DNA of 64,000 nt from Candidatus Amarolinea dominans (GCA_016719785.1 JADJYJ010000003.1:310001-374000), one strand, 5' to 3'. Counted from the first letter of the stretch, positions 43,247 through 51,928 are shown. The notes: generated from the letters alone by a model not told the origin. Numbers and translations: made by a program.

Positions 43247-44296
43247 TCAGGGTGTCTGCCAATAGCGCGCCACCAATGTCGGCGGGAAAATGCCGCGGTC
43301 GGTGACGATGCCGGCGATCAGGTGCGGCGGGGTGATGTCGAAGGCCGGATAATAGCCTTCGATGCCCTCTACGGCCGTGCGCACCGTGCCCTCACGACCC
43401 CGCGCGTAGAACAGCTCCTGTGGGTTGCGCTGCTCGATTTCGATGGCGCTGGCTGTTGGCGTCTGCGGGTCCGGGCCATCGTAGCCCAGGACGTAGAAGG
43501 GGATGCCATAATAATGCGCGGCAATGGCGTTGTGCAGCGTGCCCACCTTGTTCGTGATGTGCCCATCCAGGGTGATGCGGTCGGCCGCGCAGATGAACTT
43601 GTCAATCATGCCCTGGCTCATCAGGTGTGCGGGCATGCCATCGGTGATCAGCCGGACTGGAATGCCCATCTCCAGCGCGCACTGGGCGGTCAGCCGCGCG
43701 CCCTGCAAATAGGGGCGCGTCTCGGTCGGGATCAGCGTCACCCGCTTGCCCTGCTGTTTGGCGATCCAGAGCATCCAGCAGAGCGCGGCGCCGGCCAGGC
43801 AGTGGGTCAGGACACGGTCGCCGTCAGCCAGCAGGCTGGCCGCGTGGCTGCCGCAAGCCTGACTCACCTGGTTGCCGCGGCTGATCTCGCCATTGACATA
43901 AGACAGGATCGCCGCCTGCGCATCCTGGCCCGCGGCCAGCGCCGCTTCTGCCCGCTGCAGGGCCTGCGGCACGATGGCGTGCAGATCATCGGCCGTTGGG
44001 CGGGTGGCAAGCAGGCGCTGACTGGCCCGGCGCAAATCGGCCAGGTCAGGCCCGGCCAACGCCAGGCCCAGGCCGGCCGCGTAGGCCAGCGGCGGCCCGC
44101 CCTGCACCACCATCTGCTCGATGGCCTGCGCGGTCTCTTCCACCGTGCGGCAGACCACATACGCGGTGCGGAACGGATAGGCGCGGCGGTCAAGCAGAAC
44201 GACCGCCTGCTGGGCCTCGTCGAAGCGCAGGGTGTTGAAGCGGTCGGCCAGAACGGCCGGGCAGGGGGGGATGGCTGGCGTTGGCGGTGTGACCAT
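43247..44296 (-). CDS. mtnA: S-methyl-5-thioribose-1-phosphate isomerase family (MtnA-like)
   Basis: 349 residues from ATG 44296, with the longer in-frame start rejected because it would overlap mqnA. Family signatures: QMVVQGGPPLAYAAGLG near the N-terminus, LTHCLAGA, IPTETRPYLQGARLTA and ICAADRITLDGHITNKVGT with the catalytic Asp region. It isomerises MTR-1-P, or 5-deoxyribose-1-P, to the ribulose form. It sits 4 nt after mqnA at the end of the menaquinone cluster. The expected Cys of the active site lies in the THCLAGA segment. The upstream salvage phosphorylase is at 30461. Confidence 0.88.
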   Translation of the reverse strand: MVTPPTPAIPPCPAVLADRFNTLRFDEAQQAVVLLDRRAYPFRTAYVVCRTVEETAQAIEQMVVQGGPPLAYAAGLGLALAGPDLADLRRASQRLLATRPTADDLHAIVPQALQRAEAALAAGQDAQAAILSYVNGEISRGNQVSQACGSHAASLLADGDRVLTHCLAGAALCWMLWIAKQQGKRVTLIPTETRPYLQGARLTAQCALEMGIPVRLITDGMPAHLMSQGMIDKFICAADRITLDGHITNKVGTLHNAIAAHYYGIPFYVLGYDGPDPQTPTASAIEIEQRNPQELFYARGREGTVRTAVEGIEGYYPAFDITPPHLIAGIVTDRGIFPPTLVARYWQTP

Positions 44297-44300
44297 GCTC

Positions 44301-45182
44301 TTACCCGGCCGGCGCCAGGGCGGCGGCGAAGAGGGGCGCCAGCGCTTGCGGCTCATCTTGCCAGGCGAGCAGCGCGTCGGGCGTCATGTCCGGCAGCGCC
44401 AGGCCCAGGAAGCGCTCCAGGCCCGCCAGGTCCCAGCCGGTCAGGTCGTAGCGCAGGTCGCGCAGGTACTTGGTGAGCAGACCGGGCGGCAGATTGAGCC
44501 GCGGCGCGTAGCCCTGGGCAATCGCTTCGATGTGCGCCAGGCCATCGGCCTTGGCCGCGTGCAGCGCAGGAACGATGCCGCTGGCAGCCAGCTCGTGCAG
44601 CCGGTCGCGGCGCACGGTCCACAGGGCGAAGACGAACGGCAGGCCGGTCCATTTCAGCCATTCGTCGCCCAGGTCGAAGACGTGCGGCACCCCGCGCCGC
44701 GCAATGCTGCGGTGCAGCGAGCCTTCGATCAACGCTTCGTCGCCGATGAGCAGCGCGCCGGACGCGCGGCTGAGCATTTCCTCCAGGTTCTGTGGCGTCA
44801 CCCGCCAGCGCGGGGCGATGCTGTAGCGCTGCCGGCACAGGGCCTTGAGCAGCTCCACGCTGGTGGCCGAGTGATCGGTCAGCGCGACCGTGCAGCCATC
44901 CAGCTCGGCCGGGTCGGGCATCCAACTGAAGAGGAGCACGGTTTTGACCGCGCCGAGCGTGGCAATGCCCAGGTTGGGGATGACGGCCAACTGATCGGCA
45001 TGGCGCGCGGTTTCGATGGCCGAGATGGGCGCCAGGTCAATCTCGCCGTCAATCAGCATCCGGTTGAGCGTGGTCGGCACGCCGTAGACGAAGCGCACAT
45101 CGCGCCCGGCCAGGCGCTCCTGCAAGCGGTAGTAAACCGGCTGCACGTTCAAGTAATCAATGACACCAATGGTTAAGGTCAT
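44301..45182 (-). CDS. mqnA: Chorismate dehydratase MqnA
   Basis: 293 residues. It starts MTLTIGVIDYLNVQPVYYRL and has VPTTLNRMLIDGEIDLAPISAIE, both typical of MqnA/MqnD periplasmic-binding-fold enzymes, then ALTDHSATSVELLKALC and GDEALIEG. MqnA dehydrates chorismate to 3-enolpyruvylbenzoate, the first step of the futalosine menaquinone pathway. Same strand and cluster as mqnE, mqnC, ubiA and ubiD homologues. Confidence 0.9.
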   Translation of the reverse strand: MTLTIGVIDYLNVQPVYYRLQERLAGRDVRFVYGVPTTLNRMLIDGEIDLAPISAIETARHADQLAVIPNLGIATLGAVKTVLLFSWMPDPAELDGCTVALTDHSATSVELLKALCRQRYSIAPRWRVTPQNLEEMLSRASGALLIGDEALIEGSLHRSIARRGVPHVFDLGDEWLKWTGLPFVFALWTVRRDRLHELAASGIVPALHAAKADGLAHIEAIAQGYAPRLNLPPGLLTKYLRDLRYDLTGWDLAGLERFLGLALPDMTPDALLAWQDEPQALAPLFAAALAPAG

Positions 45183-45214
45183 CGTTAATTCTTTTCGTAC
45201 CTCGTTGTACGGCC

Positions 45215-45628
45215 CTATCCAGGAACGCTAGTTTCCCAGTCCTCATAGTTGAGGTCCGGCACCCGCCTGAACTCACGCGTGTTGTGTGTGACCAGAACGG
45301 TCCCGTACGTTACCGCTGTGGAGGCAATCAACAGGTCATTTGGCCCGATGGGAGTGCCGGCTCTTTCCAGGTGTAGTCGGATGCGTGCGTAGGATTCGGC
45401 TGCTGAATCATCGAAGGGCAACGACTCAAACCGGTTGACAAATTCTTGTAGTGTCGCGAGATTCCTGTCTACTCTGGCACTTTTCATGACACCGTAGAAT
45501 AATTCTGCTTTGACGACCGCACAGAGCTTGATCTGGGACGGAAGCGTATCATGCAGCCGTTGCTTGATAGTTTGAGATCTCCCGTTCAAGTATTGAATGC
45601 ATGTGTTTGTATCGAGTAGGTAGATCAT
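45215..45628 (-). CDS. PIN-domain toxin (VapC-like)
   Basis: 137 residues. PIN catalytic acidic residues: Asp6 in YLLDTNTCIQYL, Glu in VKAELFYG, Asp in PIGPNDLLIASTA and the final TDNxxxF equivalent THNTREFRRV. VapC toxins cleave tRNA or rRNA. Start overlaps the stop of the upstream antitoxin (ATGA). The pair sits between mqnA and mqnE in the same orientation. Confidence 0.88.
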   Translation of the reverse strand: MIYLLDTNTCIQYLNGRSQTIKQRLHDTLPSQIKLCAVVKAELFYGVMKSARVDRNLATLQEFVNRFESLPFDDSAAESYARIRLHLERAGTPIGPNDLLIASTAVTYGTVLVTHNTREFRRVPDLNYEDWETSVPG

Positions 45629-45885
45629 TCGATGTCCTCGCGAATCTCGAGTTGTCCCTCACTGCCACGCTCAATAGCATCATCGGCAAATGCGCCATAG
45701 GTCCGCTGAACAAAACTGTACCATTCGGATCGTTCTCTTAGCACGAGAACACCTGCGTTCTGCGGCGCTGGCGGCATCATCGTTCTAGCCGGCCATTCGA
45801 AGACCCTGATGATCTGGTACAACATGTCCAGGTAATCGTCTCGTACTTTTTCGATCTCGTCTTTGAGCAATTCACGTGTTATCAT
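45625..45885 (-). CDS. Putative antitoxin of the PIN pair
   Basis: 86 residues from ATG 45885, preceded by AAAGGA. N-terminal helix ITRELLKDEIEKVRDDYLDMLYQIIRVFE, then a C-terminal acidic tail (GSEGQLEIREDIE) that would fit toxin neutralisation. Position directly before a PIN toxin with ATGA overlap makes it the antitoxin; the family is not one I can name. Confidence 0.7.
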   Translation of the reverse strand: MITRELLKDEIEKVRDDYLDMLYQIIRVFEWPARTMMPPAPQNAGVLVLRERSEWYSFVQRTYGAFADDAIERGSEGQLEIREDIE

Positions 45886-45905
45886 CTTTACCGTCCTTTG
45901 CGATT

Positions 45906-47114
45906 TCAATTGGGAACGGGTTGCGGCTGCGCGCGCCGGGCCTGCTTGGCGGCCAGGCGGGTCTGTTTGCGCCGGGCCACCAGTTCGGCTTCGAGCTGTT
46001 CGATAGGCTGATCGTACACCTTGACGATATTATACAGCGTATCGCGTTCTGCGGGTAGCTTGCCGGCCGCCACGATCAGGCGCATCAGTTCCAGCTTGTC
46101 CAACTGCTCCTCGGTGGTGGCCCCGGCATCGTGGTAGATCTTCTCCTCCACCACGGTGCCGTCTATGTCATCTGCGCCAAAGTGCAGCGCCAACTGCGCA
46201 ATCGGCGGCGTCAGCATGATCCAATAAGCCTTGATGTGCGAGAAATTGTCCAGCAGGATGCGGCTGACCGCCAGGGTCTTGAGCGTGTCGTGCGCGGTGG
46301 TCCAGTTGGCGCGCTGACCCAGCGCGTTGTTGTCGGCATGGAAGCGCAGGGGGATGAAGGTCTGGAAGCCGCCGGTTTCGTCCTGCAGATCACGCAGGCG
46401 CAGGAGGTGATCCACCCGGTGCTCCGGGCCTTCGATGTGACCGTAGAGCATGGTGGCATTGGTGCGCAGCCCCAGGCGGTGCGCGGTGCGGTGAATCGCC
46501 AACCAGGTGGCGCCGTCCGCCTTTTCCGGGCAGATCTTGCGCCGGATGTCCGGATGGAAGATCTCCGCGCCCCCGCCCGGCATCGAGTCCAGCCCCGCGG
46601 CCATCAGCCGGCGCAGCACCTGCTCATGGCTCATGCCGGTCATCTGCGCGAAGAAGTCAATCTCGACCGCGGTGAAAGCCTTGAGATGAATCCAGGGATA
46701 CGCCTTCTTGAGCGCGGCCAGGAAATCCTCATAGTAGGTGAACGGCTCGCTGGTGTGCAGCCCACCCACGATGTGGAATTCGCTCACGTTGGGCAGGGCG
46801 TCCGGCCGCACATGCTCCACGATCTCGTCCGCGTGCCAGGTGTACGCGCCCGCCTCGCCCTCATCACGGCGGAACGAGCAGAAATTGCAGTGAAACGCGC
46901 ACACATTGGTCGGGTTGATGTGGCGGTTCTGGTTGAAAAAGACATAGCGCCCGCCATTCAGGCGCGTATTGACCAGGTCAGCCATCTGACCGATGGTCAA
47001 CAGGTCGTGCGATTGGAAAAGGCGCACCCCATCGTCGAAGCCCAGGCGCTCGCCCGCCTGCACCTTGACGACCAGGTCTGCCAGCTCAGTCGTTCGTTCA
47101 GTAACAATCATCAT
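45906..47114 (-). CDS. mqnE: Aminodeoxyfutalosine synthase MqnE (radical SAM)
   Basis: 402 residues. The radical SAM CxxxCxxC is at Cys72, Cys76 and Cys79 (NVCAFHCNFCSF). Conserved NPTN, MPGGGAEIFHPDIRRKICPEKADG and NNALGQR are typical of MqnE, which adds the 5'-deoxyadenosyl radical to 3-enolpyruvylbenzoate. The stretch FIPLRFHADNNALG separates it from MqnC. Part of the mqn cluster. Confidence 0.9.
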   Translation of the reverse strand: MMIVTERTTELADLVVKVQAGERLGFDDGVRLFQSHDLLTIGQMADLVNTRLNGGRYVFFNQNRHINPTNVCAFHCNFCSFRRDEGEAGAYTWHADEIVEHVRPDALPNVSEFHIVGGLHTSEPFTYYEDFLAALKKAYPWIHLKAFTAVEIDFFAQMTGMSHEQVLRRLMAAGLDSMPGGGAEIFHPDIRRKICPEKADGATWLAIHRTAHRLGLRTNATMLYGHIEGPEHRVDHLLRLRDLQDETGGFQTFIPLRFHADNNALGQRANWTTAHDTLKTLAVSRILLDNFSHIKAYWIMLTPPIAQLALHFGADDIDGTVVEEKIYHDAGATTEEQLDKLELMRLIVAAGKLPAERDTLYNIVKVYDQPIEQLEAELVARRKQTRLAAKQARRAQPQPVPN

Positions 47115-47145
47115 CTCACTCCAGTTCGTTCAAGAAAAACACCAA

Positions 47146-48006
47146 TCAGGATGACCGCACCAGCAGCGCGACCAGCGTCGCGACGAAGGCGATCACGCTG
47201 ATGTAGCCGTTGACGGTGAAAAAGGCCAGGTTGACCTTGCTCAAGTCGTCCGGGCTGACCAGGCTGTGCTCATAGGCCAGCAGGACGCAGACCAGCGCCA
47301 GTCCCAGCCAGAAGGGCCAGCCCAGCGGCGCCAGCAGGCCAACAAGGAACAGCGTCAGCACGGTGAACAGATGACACAGTTGCGCCAGGCGCAGCGCCGC
47401 GGCCACCCCAAAGCGCGCCGGAATGGAATAAAGCCCTTCGCGGCGGTCGAACTCCACATCCTGGCAGGCGTAGATCAGATCGAAGCCGGCGATCCAGACC
47501 GTGACCGCAAACCAGAGCAGCCAGGGCAGTGGGCCGGACAGATTGCCGGCCACCGCGGCCCACGCGCCGGCCGCGGCCGCGCCGTCGGTGATGCCCAGGA
47601 CGAAATGGCTCAGCCAGGTGAAGCGTTTGGTGTAGCTGTAGCCGATCAGCGCGATGACCGCGAAGGGGAGCAGACGCACCACGAACGCGTTGAGCATCCA
47701 GGCGGCCAGGGTCAGGATGGCCAGGGAGAGCGCGGCAAAGAGCCAGGTCCGCTGCAAGGAGAATTCGCCGCGTGGAATGGGGCGGTTGGCCGTGCGCGGA
47801 TTGGCCGCGTCGAGCGACGCATCCACCGCACGATTGACCGCCATGGCCAACGTGCGCGCGGAGGCCATGGCCAGCGTGATCCAGATGAACTGCCACCATG
47901 TCGGCCAGCCCCCGGCTGCCAACACCATGCCCAAATAGGCGAAGGGCAGGGCGAAGATGGTGTGCTCGAATTTAATCATTTCGAGAAACGTGCGCACTTG
48001 CTTCAT
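47146..48006 (-). CDS. UbiA-family prenyltransferase (MqnP-type)
   Basis: 286 residues with eight or nine membrane segments. The two aspartate motifs of UbiA enzymes are present as AMAVNRAVDASLDAANPRTANRPIPRGE (NRxxDxxxDxxNxRTxxRP) and YACQDVEFDRREGLYSIPARFG (DxxxDxxxG). The family attaches a polyprenyl chain to an aromatic acid in the membrane. Within a futalosine cluster and between mqnE and mqnC it is most likely MqnP, prenylating dihydroxynaphthoate. Confidence 0.88.
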   Translation of the reverse strand: MKQVRTFLEMIKFEHTIFALPFAYLGMVLAAGGWPTWWQFIWITLAMASARTLAMAVNRAVDASLDAANPRTANRPIPRGEFSLQRTWLFAALSLAILTLAAWMLNAFVVRLLPFAVIALIGYSYTKRFTWLSHFVLGITDGAAAAGAWAAVAGNLSGPLPWLLWFAVTVWIAGFDLIYACQDVEFDRREGLYSIPARFGVAAALRLAQLCHLFTVLTLFLVGLLAPLGWPFWLGLALVCVLLAYEHSLVSPDDLSKVNLAFFTVNGYISVIAFVATLVALLVRSS

Positions 48007-48014
48007 GACATCCC

Positions 48015-49229
48015 TCAGGCCAGCACGGCCACTGGAACGAAATCTGACCGCGTCAACGCCCCAAGCCGGGAAGGAATCGGTGTGGGCGCCAGCTCGGTCT
48101 CGCTGTAGGCCCGATCGAACGTGCGCACCAGGCGATAACGGCTGTCGCGCTGCGCGGGGGTGAAGCCGGCCTGGCGAATCTGCGCATGCAGGTCGTAGAT
48201 GGTCATGCGCGGGTTTTCTTCGGTGTAGGCGTTGGCCGCGCTGACCACATTTTCTTCCAGCATGGTGCTGCCAAAGTCATTGGCGCCAGCGTAGAGCGCG
48301 CGGCGCGCCGTTTCCAGCCCTTGCGTCGGCCAACTGGCCTGGAAGTTCTGGAAATTGTCCAGGTAGATGCGCGCCACGGCGTTGGTGTGCAGATATTCGT
48401 CATAGTTCGCACCGTATTTGGCCCGATGGCGGCTGCGGCCCAGGCTGTTGGTTGTGCTGAGCTGCGCCGTCCACATGATGAACGCGGTGAAGCCATTCCC
48501 GTGCGCCGCCAGGCTCTCCGCCTGCAGATTGCGCAGGTTGGTCAGCGAGTTGATGCGGTTTTGCAGCGTCTCCCCAAAGCCGATGACCATCGTGGCCGAG
48601 GTGGTCATGTCCAGGCGCTGCGCGATGCGCATGGCCTCCAGCCACTCCGCCGTCCGGGTCTTCTTGGGGGTGATGCGCTTGCGCACCTCATCGTCCAGGA
48701 TTTCGCCGCCGCCGCCCGGCAGGCCATCGAGACCGGCCGCCTGCAGGCGTTGCAGCACCTGCGCCATCGTCATCCCTTCGATTTTGGCAATCGCCTCGAT
48801 CTCCGACGGACTGAAGCAGTCCAGCTCGATTTCGGGATAGGTGGTTTTCAACCAGCGCAGCATCTCCTCGTACCACTCGATGCGCAGGTCGGGATTGTGC
48901 CCGCCCTGCATCAGGATGCGCGTGCCGCCCCAGGCGATCAGTTCTTCGATCTTTTCGCCAATCTCGGCCTTCGTGCGCACGTAGACTTCGGGATGCCCCG
49001 GCACGCGGTAGAACGAACAGAACTGGCAGTCGGTCGTACACGCGTTGGTGTAGTTGATGTTGCGATCCACCAGGTAGGTCACCTGACCGGGCGTGGTGCG
49101 CGCCAGGCGCAGTTGATGCGCCACAGCCATCGTCGCCTCCGGATCGCCGTCCTGGTACAGGATCAACCCTTCTGCGGGCGTCAGGCGCTCGCCTTGCGCC
49201 GCCTTCGCCAAAATATCATTTATGTTCAT
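48015..49229 (-). CDS. mqnC: Cyclic dehypoxanthinyl futalosine synthase MqnC (radical SAM)
   Basis: 404 residues from ATG 49229 (a GTG lies one codon upstream). Radical SAM motif Cys64, Cys68 and Cys71 in NYTNACTTDCQFCSFYR; then GGTRILMQGGHNPDLRIEWYEEMLRWLK, GLPGGGGEILDDEVRKRITPKK and TSATMVIGFGET, all MqnC hallmarks. It cyclises dehypoxanthine futalosine and releases 5'-deoxyadenosine. Eight nt separate it from the ubiA gene. Confidence 0.92.
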   Translation of the reverse strand: MNINDILAKAAQGERLTPAEGLILYQDGDPEATMAVAHQLRLARTTPGQVTYLVDRNINYTNACTTDCQFCSFYRVPGHPEVYVRTKAEIGEKIEELIAWGGTRILMQGGHNPDLRIEWYEEMLRWLKTTYPEIELDCFSPSEIEAIAKIEGMTMAQVLQRLQAAGLDGLPGGGGEILDDEVRKRITPKKTRTAEWLEAMRIAQRLDMTTSATMVIGFGETLQNRINSLTNLRNLQAESLAAHGNGFTAFIMWTAQLSTTNSLGRSRHRAKYGANYDEYLHTNAVARIYLDNFQNFQASWPTQGLETARRALYAGANDFGSTMLEENVVSAANAYTEENPRMTIYDLHAQIRQAGFTPAQRDSRYRLVRTFDRAYSETELAPTPIPSRLGALTRSDFVPVAVLA

Positions 49230-49296
49230 CACATCAATTCACTGTTTGATCGTCACTGCTCAGATTGAAATTCAGCCTGATTGGGGCAGGAATTCG

Positions 49297-49375
49297 CTCG
49301 TGGCGGAGTCCACCACAGAGAGATCCTGTTCATCCTGTTCATCCTGTCAAATCAACTTGCAGGGTGAGCAGTTAC
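49297..49375. repeat. Composite dispersed repeat, second copy
   Basis: CTCGTGGCGG at the left, CACCACAGAG, then CATCCTGTT 9-mers, and CTTGCAGGGTGAGCAGTTAC at the right, the same order as 30253-30341. It fills the gap between mqnC and the ubiD gene. Confidence 0.8.
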
Positions 49376-49382
49376 GTTTGAT

Positions 49383-50952
49383 CTAATTATTGCCGCGACG
49401 CGCCAGGCGCCGCACAACCGCCGCGGGGCGACTCAACAGGCTGCGGCTGCCCGGCCCCGCGCTGTTCGCGGGCGCTGCCTCGGCTGCAAAGCCATATTCG
49501 CGCCAGCGCTCGCTCACCTGCTGCTTGATCGGCTCGCTCATGGCGACCAATTCCGGCCATTCACGTGTGTAGCCTTCGCTCGCCCATTTGCGCGTGGCGT
49601 CAATCCCGATCTTGCCCCCCAGTGCAAAGCGATAGCTGGCGTGATCCAGCGCGTCCACCGGCCCTTCCTGCACGATGATGTCGCGGCTCCAATCCACGTT
49701 GTTCAGCGCGTGGAACATCGCCTCGCTCACGTTTTGCACATTCACGGCCTCATCCACAATGACGATGCACTTTGGTGAGCATCATCAGTCCCAGGCCCCA
49801 CAGCCCGTTGATGACCTTGCGCGCATGGCCGGGGAAGCGCTTCCTGATGCTGACCAGGATTAGGTTGTGGAACACCCCTTCCGCGGGCATGTTGACATCC
49901 ACGATCTCGCTCAGGAACAGGCGCATGAGCGGCAGGAACAGGCGCTCGGTCGCCTTGCCCATCCAGTAGTCTTCCATGGGCGGCAGGCCGACCACCGTGG
50001 CCGGATAGATGGGCTGGCGCCGCATGGTGATCGCGGTCACGTGCAGCACCGGGTAGCTGTCCACCGGCGTGTAATAGCCGGTGTGATCGCCAAACGGGCC
50101 TTCGGGTCGCTTCTCGGCCGGGTCCACATAGCCTTCGATGACGATTTCCGCCTCGGCCGGCGCCTCCAGCGGCTGCGTCACGCAGCGCACCAGTTCCACC
50201 GGCTTGCCGCGCAGCCAGCCGGCCAGCAGGAACTCATCAATGTCGGGCGGCAGCGGCGCGGAGCCGCTCCACATCACCGCGGGATCGCCGCCCAGGCTGA
50301 TCGCCACCGGGATGCGGCCCACGCCGGCCTGCTGCGCCTTGCGCTCATGCTCGGCGCCGCCCTTGTGCAACTGCCAGTGCATGCCCAGGGTGTGGCTGTC
50401 ATACACCTGGCAGCGGTACATGCCCACGTTGCGAATGCCCTTGACCGGGTCACGGCTGATGATGGTGGTCATGGTGAGAAAACGCCCGCCATCCTGCGGC
50501 CAGCACTGCAAGATGGGGAGCCGGTTGAGGTCCGCGTCAGCGCCCAGCAGGACGATTTCCTGCACCGGCGCTTTCTTGACGATGGCCGGGCCCAGGCCGA
50601 TGCTCCGCAGCGCGTCCCAGTAATCGCCGGCGCGATTCATCATCTGGCCCAGGCCCTTGGGTAGCTCCGGTTTGAGCAGCGCGCCCAGGTTGGCGGCCAG
50701 CTCATCCAGGTCATCCACGCCCAGCGCCAGCGTCATGCGCCGGCCCGACCCCAGCGCGTTGGTCAGCACCGGCATGGACGCCCCCTTCACATTTTCGAAC
50801 AGCAGCGCCTTGTTCTGGCCGGCCGGGCCTTTGCACACCCGATCGGTGATTTCCGCAATCTCCAGCTCCGCACTGACCGGCGCGGTGATGCGCTGCAGCT
50901 CGCCGATCTCTTCCAGTTTCGCAATGAACTCGCGTAAGTCTCTAAACGCCAT
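49383..50952 (-). CDS. UbiD-family decarboxylase (MqnL-type candidate), split by a one-base frameshift
   Basis: About 522 residues if joined. The 5' part (50952 to about 49770) holds MAFRDLREFIAKLEEIGELQRI, LTMTTIISRDPVKGIRNVGMYRCQVYD and EGPFGDHTGYYTP, the prenyl-FMN-binding and catalytic region of UbiD enzymes. At about 49770 the frame breaks (MMLTKVHRHCG); with one A removed from the AAA it continues CIVIVDEAVNVQNVSEAMFHAL, a perfect UbiD continuation running to 49383. In this cluster the natural job is the late decarboxylation of the menaquinone precursor. A single extra base in a homopolymer suggests sequencing error. Confidence 0.85.
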
Positions 50953-50972
50953 ATGTTTCCCAATTTTTCATG

Positions 50973-51001
50973 TACATTCTACATTCTACATTTCTACATT
51001 G
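50973..51001. repeat. TACATTC heptad repeat
   Basis: Four heptads TACATTC/TACATTT/TACATTG with one extra base, 20 nt upstream of the UbiD gene. The rest of 50953-51152 shows no gene. Confidence 0.75.
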
Positions 51002-51152
51002 CCTGTCGTCTCAACGCCTGATTGTACTTCACAGGTCAAGGTTCGTCAAAGGACTTTTGACTCTCGTTAGACGGCAAAAGGGCCGCGTGCGTCAACCGAT
51101 ATCGCCAGATGAGAAAGGAGTTTGAGTTTTTCTAAAGTTTCCTGCAAGGTTT

Positions 51153-51190
51153 TTGAATGACACCGTATTCAGTGCTATAATAGTGTCATG
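51153..51190 (+). promoter_or_regulatory. Leaderless promoter with flanking operator for the PIN toxin locus
   Basis: TTGAAT (51153-51158), 17-nt spacer, TATAAT (51176-51181) with a TGC extension before it. The inverted repeat TGACAC (51158-51163) / GTGTCA (51183-51188) brackets the -10 box. The ATG at 51188 is 7 nt past the -10, where transcription should start; no ribosome-binding site exists. Suggests autorepression and a leaderless mRNA. Confidence 0.75.
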
Positions 51191-51285
51191 CCAACTCAAA
51201 CCTCTCTCCGTGTCGTCATTGATACAAACGTGGTGTTCGAGGGTCTGACAAAACAAGGCGGCAGAACGGATTGGTTGGTCATGTT
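51188..51285 (+). pseudogene. PIN-domain toxin, N-terminal fragment cut by a G-rich tract
   Basis: 33 codons read SLRVVIDTNVVFEGLTKQGG and DWLVMLWW: the first beta-strand and catalytic Asp of a PIN toxin. From 51286 the sequence becomes G-rich low complexity. The rest of the toxin is missing although the frame happens to stay open. Confidence 0.6.
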
Positions 51286-51417
51286 GTGGTGGGGCACGGG
51301 GGAGACCCCGGCGGCCGCGCCCGGGGGGGGGGCGGGGGGGGGGCGGGGCGCGGGCGGGCGGGGGGGGGCCGGCGGGGGGGGGGGGGGGGGGCGCGGGCGG
51401 GCGGGGGGGGGGGGGGG
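51286..51417. other. G-rich low-complexity tract (probable assembly artefact)
   Basis: About 130 nt of G runs up to 19 long with scattered C, ending abruptly at TGACATGAG where normal coding resumes. Same character as 31373-31560 and likewise inside a PIN toxin locus. Confidence 0.7.
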
Positions 51418-51421
51418 TGAC

Positions 51422-51787
51422 ATGAGTCGGTTTGACCATGTGCGTTTACCTGAAACATTACATCGGCAGCTAGAAACCCTGGCTCAAACCGAAGAAACGT
51501 CGCTGAATCAGTGTATTGTCTATGCCCTCACGCGCCAGGTGACGTTGGCCTATACCATACAACCATTATCGGATAGGGCGATAGCTGAACAGAAGGCGAG
51601 CTTCACCACTTTGCTGCAGGACTTAGGACAGGCATCGTTTGCTGAGATCGAGCAGGTGATGGCCGCGCGTGAGAAGGCTGAACCGGAAGATGGCTTAACG
51701 CCTGAGGTCATCCAAGCGATAACAAGTCGTATTGTAGCTCAACGCCATGAAGCGACACACAAGCCCAACCAACGAATTAGGGCTTGA
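51422..51787 (+). CDS. Ribbon-helix-helix-like antitoxin
   Basis: 121 residues from ATG 51422. N-terminus FDHVRLPETLHRQLETLAQTEETSLNQCIVYALTRQV has the strand-helix-helix pattern of Arc/CopG/HicB-like antitoxins. The C-terminal half is charged and would wrap the toxin. It follows a PIN toxin fragment; a TGA at 51418-51420 may be the end of that toxin. The upstream operator likely binds this protein. Confidence 0.7.
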   Translation: MSRFDHVRLPETLHRQLETLAQTEETSLNQCIVYALTRQVTLAYTIQPLSDRAIAEQKASFTTLLQDLGQASFAEIEQVMAAREKAEPEDGLTPEVIQAITSRIVAQRHEATHKPNQRIRA

Positions 51788-51928
51788 AGTTCTCTTAGAA
51801 CCCTGGTGCAATAGGCCGATGCACATAATTGTACCACCCCGGGCGCGCCTGTCGCGACCACCGGGGATCAATTCAACCGTCCCGCTGGGACGGACGCGGA
51901 TCGTGCGATCACGGGTGACGGGTTAAGG
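51788..51928. other. Intergenic region with short hairpins
   Basis: No gene. Contains CGTCCCGCTGGGACG and GTGTCCCGCAGGGACAC palindromes between the antitoxin (+) and the DtxR-type regulator (-), the second overlapping the end of that gene; possible terminators. Confidence 0.5.
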
